Shown here piece after piece: positions 51,558 to 60,843 of a stretch of 64,000 bases of DNA. The DNA is from Actinomycetales bacterium (lineage in GTDB: Bacteria; Actinomycetota; Actinomycetes; Actinomycetales; Dermatophilaceae). Within the stretch, counting starts at the first letter, position 1. Each line of letters opens with the position of its first letter. Both the position numbers and the translations under genes were made by a program. The notes beneath the pieces are model-generated. The model worked only from the letters and a program-made list of their open reading frames with translations, was not told where the DNA came from and searched no databases. The DNA lies in assembly GCA_002748155.1 (NCBI GenBank), contig PDRO01000003.1, positions 142,768 to 206,767 on the forward strand. Direction: 5' to 3'.

Positions 51558-51578
51558 AAACGGCAAACGGCAAACGGC
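51558..51578. repeat. Three exact copies of AAACGGC
   Basis: A 7-base unit repeated three times in the 121-base gap between pafA and the FKBP lipoprotein gene. Confidence 0.6.
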
Positions 51579-51651
51579 ACGCGAATCCGCCAGTCGAGTC
51601 CAGTAGAGTGAGGCCCGTTTGACCCTGGACCACACGATCAGAGGTGCCCGC

Positions 51652-52746
51652 GTGAGTGCTCCGAACCGTTCCCGTATCATCCCGAGGCCCGTGCTCGCCT
51701 CGGTTGTCGTGGCCTTGGCCTTGACCACGACCGTCGGGTGCTCCGACAGCAGCCTCAACTCGAGCCAGAGCAGCACCACTTCGACCACGTCTACTGCGAC
51801 GTCTACTGCGACGGGACAGCCGAGCACGAGCGCTGCGGCTACACCGACCGTCAACGGCTCGGTCACTCCCGGGCCGTTCGGGTCACCCGAGGATCTGGCC
51901 CTGCTGGACACCATTCAGATCACCGGTGAGGATCAGCCGCAAGGGCCCACTGTGACGCTCACCGAGAAGCCTCTAGAGGTCAGCGGCACGACCCGGAAGG
52001 TCCTGCGGCCCGGGCAGGGCGTCGTCAGCAACTCTGGTAGTTACGTGTACGCCCACATCGTCATCGTCAACGGCACGACCGGGGCGGTTCTCGAGAACAC
52101 CTACGAGAAGAAGGCCACCGCTGTCAGCCTGGACGCCGAGGGAGAGCTGAGCGGCATGCGGTCCGGTTTGATCGGCGTGCAGGCTGGATCACGGGTCCTC
52201 GTCGCGGCACCCCCGCGCGACTCGTTCGGGGCGGCTGGCAATCCCGAATTGGGGATCGGTGGTCAGGACCATTTGGTCTTCTATCTCGACGTGCTCGAAG
52301 TGCCGTTGGCCCAAGCCGAGGGCACCGACGTCGCTCCGGTGTCCGGGCTCCCGACGGTCACCGAGTTCGACCCGGCCACGGGACCGAGCATCCAGATGCC
52401 TGCTACCGCGCCGCCGACGGAGTTGGTCAGCCAGACTCTCATCGAGGGCGCCGGTCCGGCTGTGACCGCGGGACAGACGGTCACCGTGCACTACGTCGGC
52501 GCGCTGTGGAAGGACGGGAGTGTCTTCGACGCATCATGGACTCGCAACGAGCCGTACCGGGTCGAGAACATCGGCAAGGCACAGGTGATCTCCGGCTGGA
52601 ACAAGGGCCTCGTCGACAAGACCGTCGGTTCCCGAGTGCTGCTCGTCGTACCACCGGCGGAGGGCTACGGCGAGGACGGAAGACCACCGGCGATCAGCGG
52701 CACCGACACGCTCGTTTTCGTCGTGGATATTCTCGACGCCCACTGA
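51652..52746 (+). CDS. FKBP-type peptidyl-prolyl isomerase, probable lipoprotein
   Basis: A 364-residue secreted foldase. A basic N-terminus and hydrophobic helix end at VGC (Cys30), a likely lipobox although the -3 residue is Thr. A Ser/Thr-rich linker (about residues 31-70) leads to two FKBP-like domains. The first (about 95-225) is degenerate, and the second (about 265-364) has TVHYVGALWKDGSVFDASW and VISGWNKGLV. GTG 51652 is preferred to TTG 51619 because it places the charged start correctly. Probably assists folding outside the membrane. Confidence 0.85.
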   Translation: MSAPNRSRIIPRPVLASVVVALALTTTVGCSDSSLNSSQSSTTSTTSTATSTATGQPSTSAAATPTVNGSVTPGPFGSPEDLALLDTIQITGEDQPQGPTVTLTEKPLEVSGTTRKVLRPGQGVVSNSGSYVYAHIVIVNGTTGAVLENTYEKKATAVSLDAEGELSGMRSGLIGVQAGSRVLVAAPPRDSFGAAGNPELGIGGQDHLVFYLDVLEVPLAQAEGTDVAPVSGLPTVTEFDPATGPSIQMPATAPPTELVSQTLIEGAGPAVTAGQTVTVHYVGALWKDGSVFDASWTRNEPYRVENIGKAQVISGWNKGLVDKTVGSRVLLVVPPAEGYGEDGRPPAISGTDTLVFVVDILDAH

Positions 52747-52858
52747 TTTACCGACGCGGACCGTCGACGACGGCCCCGCGATCACACCCTCACGCGCACG
52801 GACAACCATGCACGCCCACACCCGGCGTCGTGCACCGACACCCAGCGAGGAGACCGTC

Positions 52859-53248
52859 GTGACCGATCCGTTGGACGACCGTCAGAAGCCCGAGCTCGAC
52901 TATCCGGGAGACACCCCACCGAACGACCTCGTTGTCGAGGATCTCGTCGTCGGTGACGGCACCGAGGTGCGCGCCGGCAACACCGTGACAGCGCATTACG
53001 CCGGATGGGCGTTCTCGACCGGTGAAGAGTTCGACGCCTCGTGGAATCGTGGCGAACCGCTCTCCTTCCGGGTGGGGATCGGTCAAGTCATTCAAGGCTG
53101 GGATCAGGGGCTGATCGGAATGAAGGTCGGTGGCCGCCGCAAGCTGATCATTCCGGCCCACTTGGCATACGGGGATCGCGGCGCCGGCGGGGTCATCGGC
53201 CCCGGAGAGTCGCTCGTCTTCATTGTCGATCTCGTCGCTGTCCGCTGA
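52859..53248 (+). CDS. FKBP-type peptidyl-prolyl cis-trans isomerase, cytoplasmic
   Basis: A 129-residue single-domain FKBP. VTAHYAGWAFSTGEEFDASW, IGQVIQGWDQGLIGMKVGG and LIIPAHLAYGDRGAGG are the active-site segments. No signal peptide, in contrast to the upstream FKBP lipoprotein. GTG 52859 follows GAGGAGA; an upstream ATG would add 17 residues. Placed between pafA and pafBC as in several actinobacteria. Confidence 0.9.
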   Translation: MTDPLDDRQKPELDYPGDTPPNDLVVEDLVVGDGTEVRAGNTVTAHYAGWAFSTGEEFDASWNRGEPLSFRVGIGQVIQGWDQGLIGMKVGGRRKLIIPAHLAYGDRGAGGVIGPGESLVFIVDLVAVR

Positions 53249-53379
53249 CCCCGCTGGGCCCTGCGCCGACGTCGGCGCCTGAGGGTTCAGGCGGCCGGAG
53301 TGCAGCGAGCCGAAGTTCCTCAGACGAGCATTCTCGCGGGAGCCCAGATGCAGTCGGCTCTTGGATACAGTCGTGGACT

Positions 53380-55404
53380 GTGCCGCAATCCACTGCTGCT
53401 GCCAAGACCGAACGGCTGCTCAATCTCGTCATCGCGCTGCTGTCCACCAGACGCCCCCTGACCAAAGCCCAATTGCGCACGGCAGTGCCGCAATACCATC
53501 AGACGAGCAGCACCGAGGCCTTTGACCGGATGTTCGAGCGCGACAAGGATGAGTTGCGCGAGCTAGGCATCCCGTTGGTGACCCGCGACGACGAATGGTC
53601 ACCTGACGATGCTGGCTATCTGATCGACCAGCGCGAATACGCGATACCACCGATCGAAGTCGAGCCCGAGGAGCTGGTCGCGCTGGCCTTAGCCGGCCGG
53701 GTGTGGGCGCACGCAAGCCTGGCCGGACCGGCTGCTGCGGCGATGGCCAAGCTCACGGCGGCCGGGGTCGATCTCGACCCCACGTCCCTGGTCGGCATCG
53801 AACCTCGAGTCCGCACGACCGAAGCAGCATTCGAACCGGTCAAACAGGCACTGGTCGCCCGCCGACAGATCCGGTTCGATTACCGCAATGCCAGCGGCGA
53901 GTTCTCGACCAGGCGGCTGCAACCGTGGGGGCTCACCCAAGCCCGGGGTCACTGGTATGTCACCGGGCACGACCTCGACCGAGCAGCCGAACGGGTATTC
54001 CGGCTCAGCCGGATCATCGGCCCGGTTACCACCGTGGGTGGCCCTGCCGCGTACGACATCCCCGACGATCATCATCCTCGGGTGCTGGCTCAGCAGGCCG
54101 AACCGATTCCGGTCGACCAGCCACCGGCAATCCTGCGAGTGCGGGCTGGAGCCGCTAACGCACTGCGGCGGCGGGCCCGGACAGTCGGTGAGATCGACGA
54201 CGACTGGTCGCTGATCGATATCGACTACCAGGACACCACGTCACTTGCCCAAGAAGTGGCCGGTTTCGGACCGGACGTCGTCGTGGAGGCCCCGATGGAC
54301 CTCCGTGAGGCCGTCGTGGAGTTGCTCGCCAACGCAGCACGACGGCATACCGCAGCGACACGGCCGACCCACCTCGCCGAGCAACCTCACGAAGCGCCCG
54401 ACCCCAAGAGATCCGGTATGCCGCAGGCTCATGATCGAGGGCGAGGCGTCGAGTCGGCGACGACCCGCCTCACCCGGCTGCTCACTATGGTGCCGTGGCT
54501 GCTAGGCCACCAAGGGGTCAGCACACGAGACGCGGCCGAACGTTTCGGTGTGACGCCCGAACAACTCGAGAGCGACTTGGCGTTGCTCTTCGTCTGCGGC
54601 ACCCCCGGGCACCTGCCCGACGACCTCATCGAAGCCGACTGGGAGGACGGACGGATCTACATCGGCAATGCCGAGGCGATCGCCCGGCCGTTGCGGTTGA
54701 CCGTCGACGAGGCCCTCACCCTCATGGTGGGTCTGCGCGCCCTAGCGAGCATGCCCGGCGTGGCCGCACGCGATGCCGTGCTCGGTGCTCTGACCAAGAT
54801 CGAAGCTGCCACCGGCGCAGTCGCCAGTGTGGCTTCCCACGTGAGCGTCACCCTCGCTGACAGCACCGAGAGCGACGTGTTGGGGGAGGCCACCCGTGCA
54901 GCCCGTGACCATAGACGGGTCTGGTTGCGCTACCAGTCGTTCGGCCGTGACGAGATCACCGAGCGGCAGGTCGACCCGATGCGCGTAGTCAACCTCGATG
55001 CGCACTGGTATCTCGAAGGCTGGTGTCACCGGGCCGAGCAGGTGCGGCTTTTCCGCCTGGACCGGGTCCAGGACCTGCGGGTGCTCGACGTCGACGGCAC
55101 TCCACCGGAGCAGGCCGAGCCGCTCGATCTCACCGGCGACATCTACGTACCGGCCCCCGATCACCCGCGAGTGGTCCTGCACGTCGAACCGACGGAGGCG
55201 TGGATCGCCGACTACTACCCGACGGAATCGGTCGTCGACCTCCCGGAAGGGCGTCGCCAGATCGCCCTGCGGGTCGCAGACCCGACCTGGGTGCGACGCC
55301 TTGCCTGGCGTCACGGCGGGCGCGTCGTCGTCGTGCAACCGGTCGAGTTGGTCAGCACGATCGAGCGAGGGGCCACTGAGGCTCTGGCTGCTTACGAAGC
55401 CTGA
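53380..55404 (+). CDS. pafBC: PafBC: fused WYL-domain transcriptional activator
   Basis: One continuous 674-residue frame holds both PafB and PafC. Each half has an N-terminal helix-turn-helix (RPLTKAQLRTAVPQY; GVSTRDAAERFGVTPEQLES), a WYL domain (FDYRNASGEFSTRRLQPWGL; LRYQSFGRDEITERQVDPMRV) and a WCX tail. A linker of about 40 residues (about 325-365) joins them. PafBC activates DNA-damage genes independently of LexA in actinobacteria. Fusion is known in Arthrobacter, while mycobacteria have two genes. TACAGT lies eight bases before the GTG (53366-53371). An upstream reading into the FKBP gene was discarded. Confidence 0.93.
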   Translation: MPQSTAAAKTERLLNLVIALLSTRRPLTKAQLRTAVPQYHQTSSTEAFDRMFERDKDELRELGIPLVTRDDEWSPDDAGYLIDQREYAIPPIEVEPEELVALALAGRVWAHASLAGPAAAAMAKLTAAGVDLDPTSLVGIEPRVRTTEAAFEPVKQALVARRQIRFDYRNASGEFSTRRLQPWGLTQARGHWYVTGHDLDRAAERVFRLSRIIGPVTTVGGPAAYDIPDDHHPRVLAQQAEPIPVDQPPAILRVRAGAANALRRRARTVGEIDDDWSLIDIDYQDTTSLAQEVAGFGPDVVVEAPMDLREAVVELLANAARRHTAATRPTHLAEQPHEAPDPKRSGMPQAHDRGRGVESATTRLTRLLTMVPWLLGHQGVSTRDAAERFGVTPEQLESDLALLFVCGTPGHLPDDLIEADWEDGRIYIGNAEAIARPLRLTVDEALTLMVGLRALASMPGVAARDAVLGALTKIEAATGAVASVASHVSVTLADSTESDVLGEATRAARDHRRVWLRYQSFGRDEITERQVDPMRVVNLDAHWYLEGWCHRAEQVRLFRLDRVQDLRVLDVDGTPPEQAEPLDLTGDIYVPAPDHPRVVLHVEPTEAWIADYYPTESVVDLPEGRRQIALRVADPTWVRRLAWRHGGRVVVVQPVELVSTIERGATEALAAYEA

Positions 55405-55588
55405 ACACCCGTGGTCGGGTGCCACACCGGGCCTACCCATGTGGTGCCGGCTCGGCTCACGTTGGCCTGTGCCCGGTGGGTCAGCCGCGTAGACTGAACA
55501 ACCAAGGGTCGTCCGACCACCTGTACCTGCATGCCGGTACACGAGAACCGCACGAGAACTGCACCCGATCCGTTTGGAGGGCTCTGTC

Positions 55589-55900
55589 ATGTGGAGAGAC
55601 CTGCTGCAGCCCAGCCACTTGATCATTCTCCTGTTGCTTGCTGCGGTGCTCTTCGGCTGGAAACGGCTGCCGGACATGGCGCGCAGCCTGGGCCGGTCGA
55701 TGCGCATCTTCAAATCCGAGGTCTCGGAAATGAAGAGCGACGGCAAGACCGCCAAGCCGAGTCCCGCGGCCGACGACACGGTCACCGGCAACGTGGTGCC
55801 GCCGCAGAGCTCTGGTCCGGGTGATTCCCCGCCAACCGCCCACCGACCGGATCACCCCCGGCCCGAGCCGCAAGCCGCGCCGCACCCTGACCAGGCTTGA
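55589..55900 (+). CDS. tatA: Sec-independent translocase protein TatA
   Basis: Pore-forming component for export of folded twin-arginine proteins. The 103-residue protein has one N-terminal helix (about residues 9-25), the [20 protein letters not shown] amphipathic segment and a polar Pro-rich tail. The usual FG motif is present after the helix. GGAGGG lies eight bases before the ATG. tatC follows 53 bases downstream, the order also seen in mycobacteria after pafC. Confidence 0.92.
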   Translation: MWRDLLQPSHLIILLLLAAVLFGWKRLPDMARSLGRSMRIFKSEVSEMKSDGKTAKPSPAADDTVTGNVVPPQSSGPGDSPPTAHRPDHPRPEPQAAPHPDQA

Positions 55901-55953
55901 GAGCGTAGCCGACTGACACGGCATCCCGACCTGCGTTAGACACACGACACCAG

Positions 55954-56778
55954 ATGCCAACTCTGCGACGAAGATCCCGCGACCCTGAGGGGCGGATGCC
56001 GCTCGTCGACCACTTCCGGGAGCTACGCAACCGGACGGTGAAGTCGGTCGTCGCGATCCTGTTGGCCAGCACCGTCGGCTGGTGGAAGTGGAACGACATC
56101 TTCAGCTCTCTCACCAGGCCACTCACCGAGATCGCCCAGGAGCGGGGCCTGAGCACCGCGTCACCGAACTTCTCGTCGATCACCGATTCGTTCTCGATCC
56201 TCATCACGACCGGGCTCTTCGTCGGCTTCGTCTTGACCTCGCCGGTGTGGATCTACCAGATGTGGGCGTTCGTCGTGCCCGGTCTGACGAAACGGGAGAA
56301 GCGGGTCACCCTGATCTTCGGCGGCCTGTCCGCACCGCTGTTCATCGCCGGGTGCATCACCGGATACCTGGTGTTGCCGCGGGCGGTGCACGCCATGTTG
56401 TCCTTCACGCCACCGACCGGCTCGAACTTCATTCCGGCTGCCGACTATCTGAGTTTCGTCCTCAAGTTCATCCTGGCCTTCGGTATCGGATTCCTGCTGC
56501 CGGTCTTCCTCATCGCGCTCAACGCCGCGCATGTCCTGCCGGCCCGCGTCATGATCAAGACCTGGCGGATGTCGGTGTTCCTCATCTTCGTCTTCGCCGC
56601 GATGATGACCCCGACGCCGGACGCCTACACGATGCTGATCATGGCGGCTCCTCTCATCGCTCTCTACTTCGGCGCCGTCGGGGTTTCCTACCTGATGGAC
56701 CGCCGGCGAGCCAAGCGAGCCCAGGCTGCCGATTCCAGTTGGGGATCGTTGCCCGACGACCAACCCTCACCCCTGTGA
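55954..56778 (+). CDS. tatC: Sec-independent translocase protein TatC
   Basis: Receptor for twin-arginine signal peptides. The 274-residue protein has six predicted helices. The cytoplasmic N-terminus carries MPLVDHFRELRNR with the conserved glutamate, and SPVWIYQMWAFVVPGL, FILAFGIGFLLPVF and AAMMTPTPDAYTM are classic TatC segments. The C-terminal tail is basic then polar. Only one tatA is seen and no tatB; actinobacteria usually place tatB elsewhere. Confidence 0.95.
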   Translation: MPTLRRRSRDPEGRMPLVDHFRELRNRTVKSVVAILLASTVGWWKWNDIFSSLTRPLTEIAQERGLSTASPNFSSITDSFSILITTGLFVGFVLTSPVWIYQMWAFVVPGLTKREKRVTLIFGGLSAPLFIAGCITGYLVLPRAVHAMLSFTPPTGSNFIPAADYLSFVLKFILAFGIGFLLPVFLIALNAAHVLPARVMIKTWRMSVFLIFVFAAMMTPTPDAYTMLIMAAPLIALYFGAVGVSYLMDRRRAKRAQAADSSWGSLPDDQPSPL

Positions 56779-56852
56779 ACCCACTCTGAGCTCACTCTGA
56801 GTTCACAGTGAGCCCCACCGTGAACCCACCGTGAGGCCACTGTGAACCCCTG
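56775..56852. repeat. Seven tandem 11-base units after tatC
   Basis: Degenerate units of GTGAACCCACY, each 11 bases except one of 12, run from the tatC stop to 56852. Units also pair with each other (GTGAAC with GTTCAC, CTCACT with AGTGAG), so the RNA could fold as a terminator. The remaining 60 bases before the lipid kinase hold only its TAGCCT hexamer. Confidence 0.75.
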
Positions 56853-56915
56853 CCATCTCGGGGCCGGTCCGCTTTCCCGTGATTGCTGTTCCGACCGACC
56901 CGGTAGCCTCACCGC

Positions 56916-57830
56916 GTGGACCCGACCCGGCTCGCGCTGTCGCGGGTAGGACTGCTCGTCAATCCCGCCTCGGGTGACGGACGGGCCCAGCGGCTCGGTG
57001 CCCGGCTGCGGGACGTGCTGCTGCACAGTGGACACGAGGTCGTCGATCTGGCGGCATCCGACGGCGCCTCCGCCCGCCAGATCAGCCGGGCAGCGGTGCA
57101 CGACGGGCGCATCGACGCGCTGGCCGTCGTCGGTGGCGACGGCACCGTCCACATCGGCGCGAATGCCTGCGCCGGCACCGGGGTGCCGTTGGCGATCCTC
57201 GCTGCGGGCACGGGCAACGACAACGCCCGAGCGCTCGGGCTCGGCGCCGGCGACGTCGCGTTGACCGCACGGCTACTCGGCGCAGCTCGGGTCAAGCCGG
57301 TCGATCTCGGCAGGAGCCGGGGCATCAACGGCAGAGCCGACCGGTGGTGGCTCGGGGTGCTCGGCGGCGGTTTCGACACCGTCGTCAACCAACGCGCCCG
57401 GCGGATCCGCTGGGTGCACGGCACGGCCCGCTACGTCGCCGCCGTCGCCGCCGAGCTGCGCACCTTTCGCGGGTTCCGGTATGCCGTGCACGTCGACGGC
57501 GAGCGGATCAAGACCACGGCGATGCTCGTCGCGGTGGGCAACGGCGTGGCGTTCGGCGGGGGAATGCGAGTCTGCCCGGACGCCCGGATGGACGACGGCT
57601 TGCTGGACGTGACGATCGTGCACCAGGTCAGCCGACGCGAGTTCGTCCGGGTCTTCCCCAAGGTTTTCCGTGGCGCGCACGTCGATCACCCTGCCGTTCA
57701 TATGCTGCGGGGGCGCACGGTGCGGCTGGCGGCAACCGGCGTGCGGACCCAGGCCGACGGTGAGGACTTCCTCGCGCTGCCAGTCACCCTCGAAGCTGCA
57801 CCGGCGGCATTGCGAGTGTGCGCACCGTGA
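56916..57830 (+). CDS. Diacylglycerol/lipid kinase family protein
   Basis: A 304-residue cytoplasmic lipid kinase of the DagK/YegS type. LLVNPASGDGRAQRL opens the nucleotide domain and VVGGDGTVHIGANA is the GGDGT motif. LAILAAGTGNDNARALG follows, and the C-terminal lobe has GGGMRVCPDARMDDGLLDV. Substrate could be diacylglycerol or a related lipid. TAGCCT lies six bases before the GTG (56904-56909). Overlaps helY by four bases. Confidence 0.9.
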   Translation: MDPTRLALSRVGLLVNPASGDGRAQRLGARLRDVLLHSGHEVVDLAASDGASARQISRAAVHDGRIDALAVVGGDGTVHIGANACAGTGVPLAILAAGTGNDNARALGLGAGDVALTARLLGAARVKPVDLGRSRGINGRADRWWLGVLGGGFDTVVNQRARRIRWVHGTARYVAAVAAELRTFRGFRYAVHVDGERIKTTAMLVAVGNGVAFGGGMRVCPDARMDDGLLDVTIVHQVSRREFVRVFPKVFRGAHVDHPAVHMLRGRTVRLAATGVRTQADGEDFLALPVTLEAAPAALRVCAP

Positions 57831-60622
57831 GCCGCCCCCCGGCATACCCACGTCTGGAGGAATTCGCAGCCGGCTTCGACTTCACTTTCGACGACTTCCA
57901 GACCACCGCCTGCCGGGCTGTCGAGCGCGGGCAGGGCGTGCTCGTGGCCGCGCCGACCGGTGCCGGCAAGACGATCGTCGGCGAGTTCGCCGTGCACCTG
58001 GCGCTGGCCACCGGGCGCAAGGCCTGCTACACGACGCCGATCAAGGCCTTGTCGAATCAGAAGTACCTCGATCTGTGCCGCCGGTACGGTCCCGACCGGG
58101 TCGGCCTGCTCACCGGCGACTCGTCGATCAACGGCGAGGCACCGGTCGTCGTGATGACGACCGAAGTGCTGCGCAACATGCTCTACGCCGGGTCGGCGAC
58201 CCTGGCCGGGCTCGGGTATGTCGTCATGGACGAGGTGCACTATCTCGCCGACCGGTTCCGGGGGCCGGTCTGGGAGGAGGTCATCATCCAACTGCCCGAC
58301 GACGTGCTCGTCGTCTCACTGTCGGCGACGGTGTCGAACGCGGAGGAGTTCGGGGCGTGGCTCGGCGAGGTCCGTGGGGGAGCGGCCAATGGGAAAGACA
58401 CCAGTGGGGGAGAGACCAGCGGGGGAGAAGCCACTGGCGGGGGAGTGGAGATCATCGTCTCTGAACACCGTCCGGTGCCGTTATGGCAACACCTGCTCGT
58501 GGGGCGTCAGCTCTATGACCTTTTCGTCGACGACTCCGAGACGGGTCGGATCAATCCGGAGCTCTGGGCGCGGCTGCGGCGCGAGACCGGCAATCCGGGA
58601 AGTGAACGCCCGGGTGCCACCCGGGGCGGCGGGCGCCATCCACGGGCCGCTCGCGGACACCAGTTGCCGTCGCGACAGCAAGAGTTGGAGAGCCTCGATC
58701 GAGCCGGCTTGTTGCCAGCGATCTCCTTCATCTTCAGTCGGGCCGGGTGTGACGCAGCGGTCGCGCAGCTGCTGCACTCCGGGGTCCGACTGATCCCTGC
58801 CGAAGAGGGTGAGCAGATCCGGCGACTCGTCGAAGAACGGGTCATGGGGCTCGCGCACGATGACCTCGACGTGCTCGGCTACCGGGACTTCGTCGACGGA
58901 CTCACTCGTGGGTATGCCGCGCACCACGCCGGTATGCTGCCGACCTTCCGGGAGATCGTCGAAGAACTCTTCAGCGCCGGCCGGGTCCGGGCCGTCTTCG
59001 CGACGGAGACCCTGGCGTTGGGTATCAACATGCCGGCCCGCACGGTGTTGCTGAAGAAGCTCGTCAAGTTCAACGGCGAACAGCACGCCGACCTCACACC
59101 CGCGGAATACACCCAACTCACTGGCCGGGCCGGTCGCCGCGGCATCGACATCGAAGGCCATGCCGTCGTGGTGTGGCGCCCCGGACTCGATCCGGCGGCA
59201 GTGGCGGGGCTGGCATCCACCCGCACCTACCCGCTGGATTCCAGTTTTCGGCCGACGTACAACATGGCGGTCAACCTCGTGGCGCAGGTCGGGCGTGACC
59301 GAGCGCGTGGCGTGCTCGAGGCGTCGTTCGCGCAGTTCCAGGCCGACCGGGCCGTGGCCGGGTTGCTGCGCACGCTGCGGCGTAACGCACGCCAGCTCGA
59401 CGAGTATGCCGCGGCGATGGTCTGCGAGGCCGGCGACTTCGGTGAGTATGCCGGGTTGCGTGAGCAGTTGCGGACCCTGGAGAAGAGCTCGTCGCAGGCC
59501 GCGGCTGCGCGTCGTCGCACGGCGGTGGCCGACTCGTTGGCCCGGCTGCGGATCGGTGACGTCATCTGGGTGCCGGCTGGTCGTCGGGCCGGGTGGGCAG
59601 TGGTCGTCACTCCGGCCACGGCACGGCCGGGCCGAGGCCGGGGAGCCGGTGGCACAGCCGGGCCTTGGGTGGTCACCATGGACCGGCGGCTGCGGCGACT
59701 CACGGCGACCGACGTGCCGACCGCCGTGCATGTCGAGACGCAGCTCCGGGTGCCCAAGCACGTCAACACCAACAGCCCCAAAGACCGTAAGGATCTCGCG
59801 GCATCGTTGCGCAACGCGGTCCGCGGGCGGCCGGTGCCGTCACCGAGGGAAGGCTTCGCCCGGCAGCAAGCAGGTGGCTCGGACGATCAGCGCCGGATCC
59901 ACGAGCTGCGCGCTCAGCTCCGAGCGCATCCGGTGCACGGGTGCCCGAGGCGGGAAGAACACGCCCGCTGGGCCGAGAAGTGGTGGCGCGTGCGCCGGGA
60001 GAGCGACCGGATCGAGCGCACCGTCGAGGGGCGGACCAACAACGTGGCTCGCACCTTCGATCGGATCTGCGCGCTGCTCGAGCAGCGCGGCTATCTCGGT
60101 GACAGTGGCGATGCCGTCACCGAGGCCGGTGCCCGCCTGCGCCGGCTCTACACCGACAAGGATCTCTTGACTGCCGAATGCCTCCGGCAGGACGTCTGGC
60201 GCCAAGTCGGCCCCGCCGGGTTGGCGGCATGCGTCTCGGCGCTTGTGCACGAGCCCCGGGGTGACGCGGCGCAATCGTCACGCCGCCAGCCACCGATCGA
60301 TGTCACGGAGGCGCTGGAGGCGATGACCGCCATCTGGGATGAGCTGCACCAACAGGAGCGCCGACACGGGCTTCCGACGACCCCGCCGCCCGAGCCCGGG
60401 ATCGCCTGGATGCTCCACGCCTGGGCGACCGGGCAACGCCTCGAGGTCGTGCTCCGCGGATCGGAGCTGGCTGCCGGCGACTTCGTGCGTCGGTGCAAGC
60501 AGGTGGTCGACGTGCTCGGACAGCTGGCGATAGTCGCTCCGCACCCGGCACTCGCCGCGAAAGCACGCAAGGCCGGTGACGCCGTGCTCCGAGGTGTGGT
60601 GGCTGCCGACCGGCTCGACTGA
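57827..60622 (+). CDS. helY: DEAD/DEAH-box RNA helicase, Ski2-like (HelY)
   Basis: Superfamily 2 helicase of 931 residues. Motif I AAPTGAGKT, Ia TPIKALSNQKY, II MDEVHYL, III SLSATVSN and VI QLTGRAGRRGID are complete. An insertion between the RecA lobes (58372-58640) contains glycine-rich GGETSGGEATGGG. The C-terminal DSHCT-like region (about residues 760-930) is present. GTG 57827 overlaps the kinase stop; a GTG nine bases earlier is also possible. Position matches Rv2092c after tatC. Its RNA targets are unknown. Confidence 0.93.
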   Translation: MSRPPAYPRLEEFAAGFDFTFDDFQTTACRAVERGQGVLVAAPTGAGKTIVGEFAVHLALATGRKACYTTPIKALSNQKYLDLCRRYGPDRVGLLTGDSSINGEAPVVVMTTEVLRNMLYAGSATLAGLGYVVMDEVHYLADRFRGPVWEEVIIQLPDDVLVVSLSATVSNAEEFGAWLGEVRGGAANGKDTSGGETSGGEATGGGVEIIVSEHRPVPLWQHLLVGRQLYDLFVDDSETGRINPELWARLRRETGNPGSERPGATRGGGRHPRAARGHQLPSRQQELESLDRAGLLPAISFIFSRAGCDAAVAQLLHSGVRLIPAEEGEQIRRLVEERVMGLAHDDLDVLGYRDFVDGLTRGYAAHHAGMLPTFREIVEELFSAGRVRAVFATETLALGINMPARTVLLKKLVKFNGEQHADLTPAEYTQLTGRAGRRGIDIEGHAVVVWRPGLDPAAVAGLASTRTYPLDSSFRPTYNMAVNLVAQVGRDRARGVLEASFAQFQADRAVAGLLRTLRRNARQLDEYAAAMVCEAGDFGEYAGLREQLRTLEKSSSQAAAARRRTAVADSLARLRIGDVIWVPAGRRAGWAVVVTPATARPGRGRGAGGTAGPWVVTMDRRLRRLTATDVPTAVHVETQLRVPKHVNTNSPKDRKDLAASLRNAVRGRPVPSPREGFARQQAGGSDDQRRIHELRAQLRAHPVHGCPRREEHARWAEKWWRVRRESDRIERTVEGRTNNVARTFDRICALLEQRGYLGDSGDAVTEAGARLRRLYTDKDLLTAECLRQDVWRQVGPAGLAACVSALVHEPRGDAAQSSRRQPPIDVTEALEAMTAIWDELHQQERRHGLPTTPPPEPGIAWMLHAWATGQRLEVVLRGSELAAGDFVRRCKQVVDVLGQLAIVAPHPALAAKARKAGDAVLRGVVAADRLD

Positions 60623-60659
60623 TCCCGTCCCTTGCAATCCACGTACGCTTACGAACGCG

Positions 60660-60674
60660 CCGGACTTCGCCGGA
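60660..60674 (+). terminator. Hairpin downstream of helY
   Basis: CCGGACTTCGCCGGA, identical to the element after glgM at 13630-13644, 38 bases after the helY stop. Confidence 0.35.
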
Positions 60675-60754
60675 TCGACGGCGACCCAGGCTCGGTCCTC
60701 GGACAAGGCGCCCTCGAGACCATCCCCCACCGGCATACCGGATGCCACACCCAC

Positions 60755-60760
60755 TAGGGT
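60755..60760 (+). promoter_or_regulatory. Probable -10 of the WS/DGAT gene
   Basis: TAGGGT 83 bases before the ATG, giving a leader of about 75 bases that ends in AAAGGGAG. Nothing else is evident in the 60623-60843 gap apart from the hairpin. Confidence 0.4.
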
Positions 60761-60843
60761 CGGATGTGAACCGCGGGCAGGTCTGGCTACTGAGCTGCTG
60801 GAGCCGCAGCGGAAGGCAGACGAACAAGCGAAAGGGAGCCAGC

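Noticed and set aside
53041..53379. Upstream extension of pafBC
   Set aside because: It runs through the FKBP gene in another frame. GTG 53380 gives the normal PafB N-terminus and has a promoter hexamer nearby.
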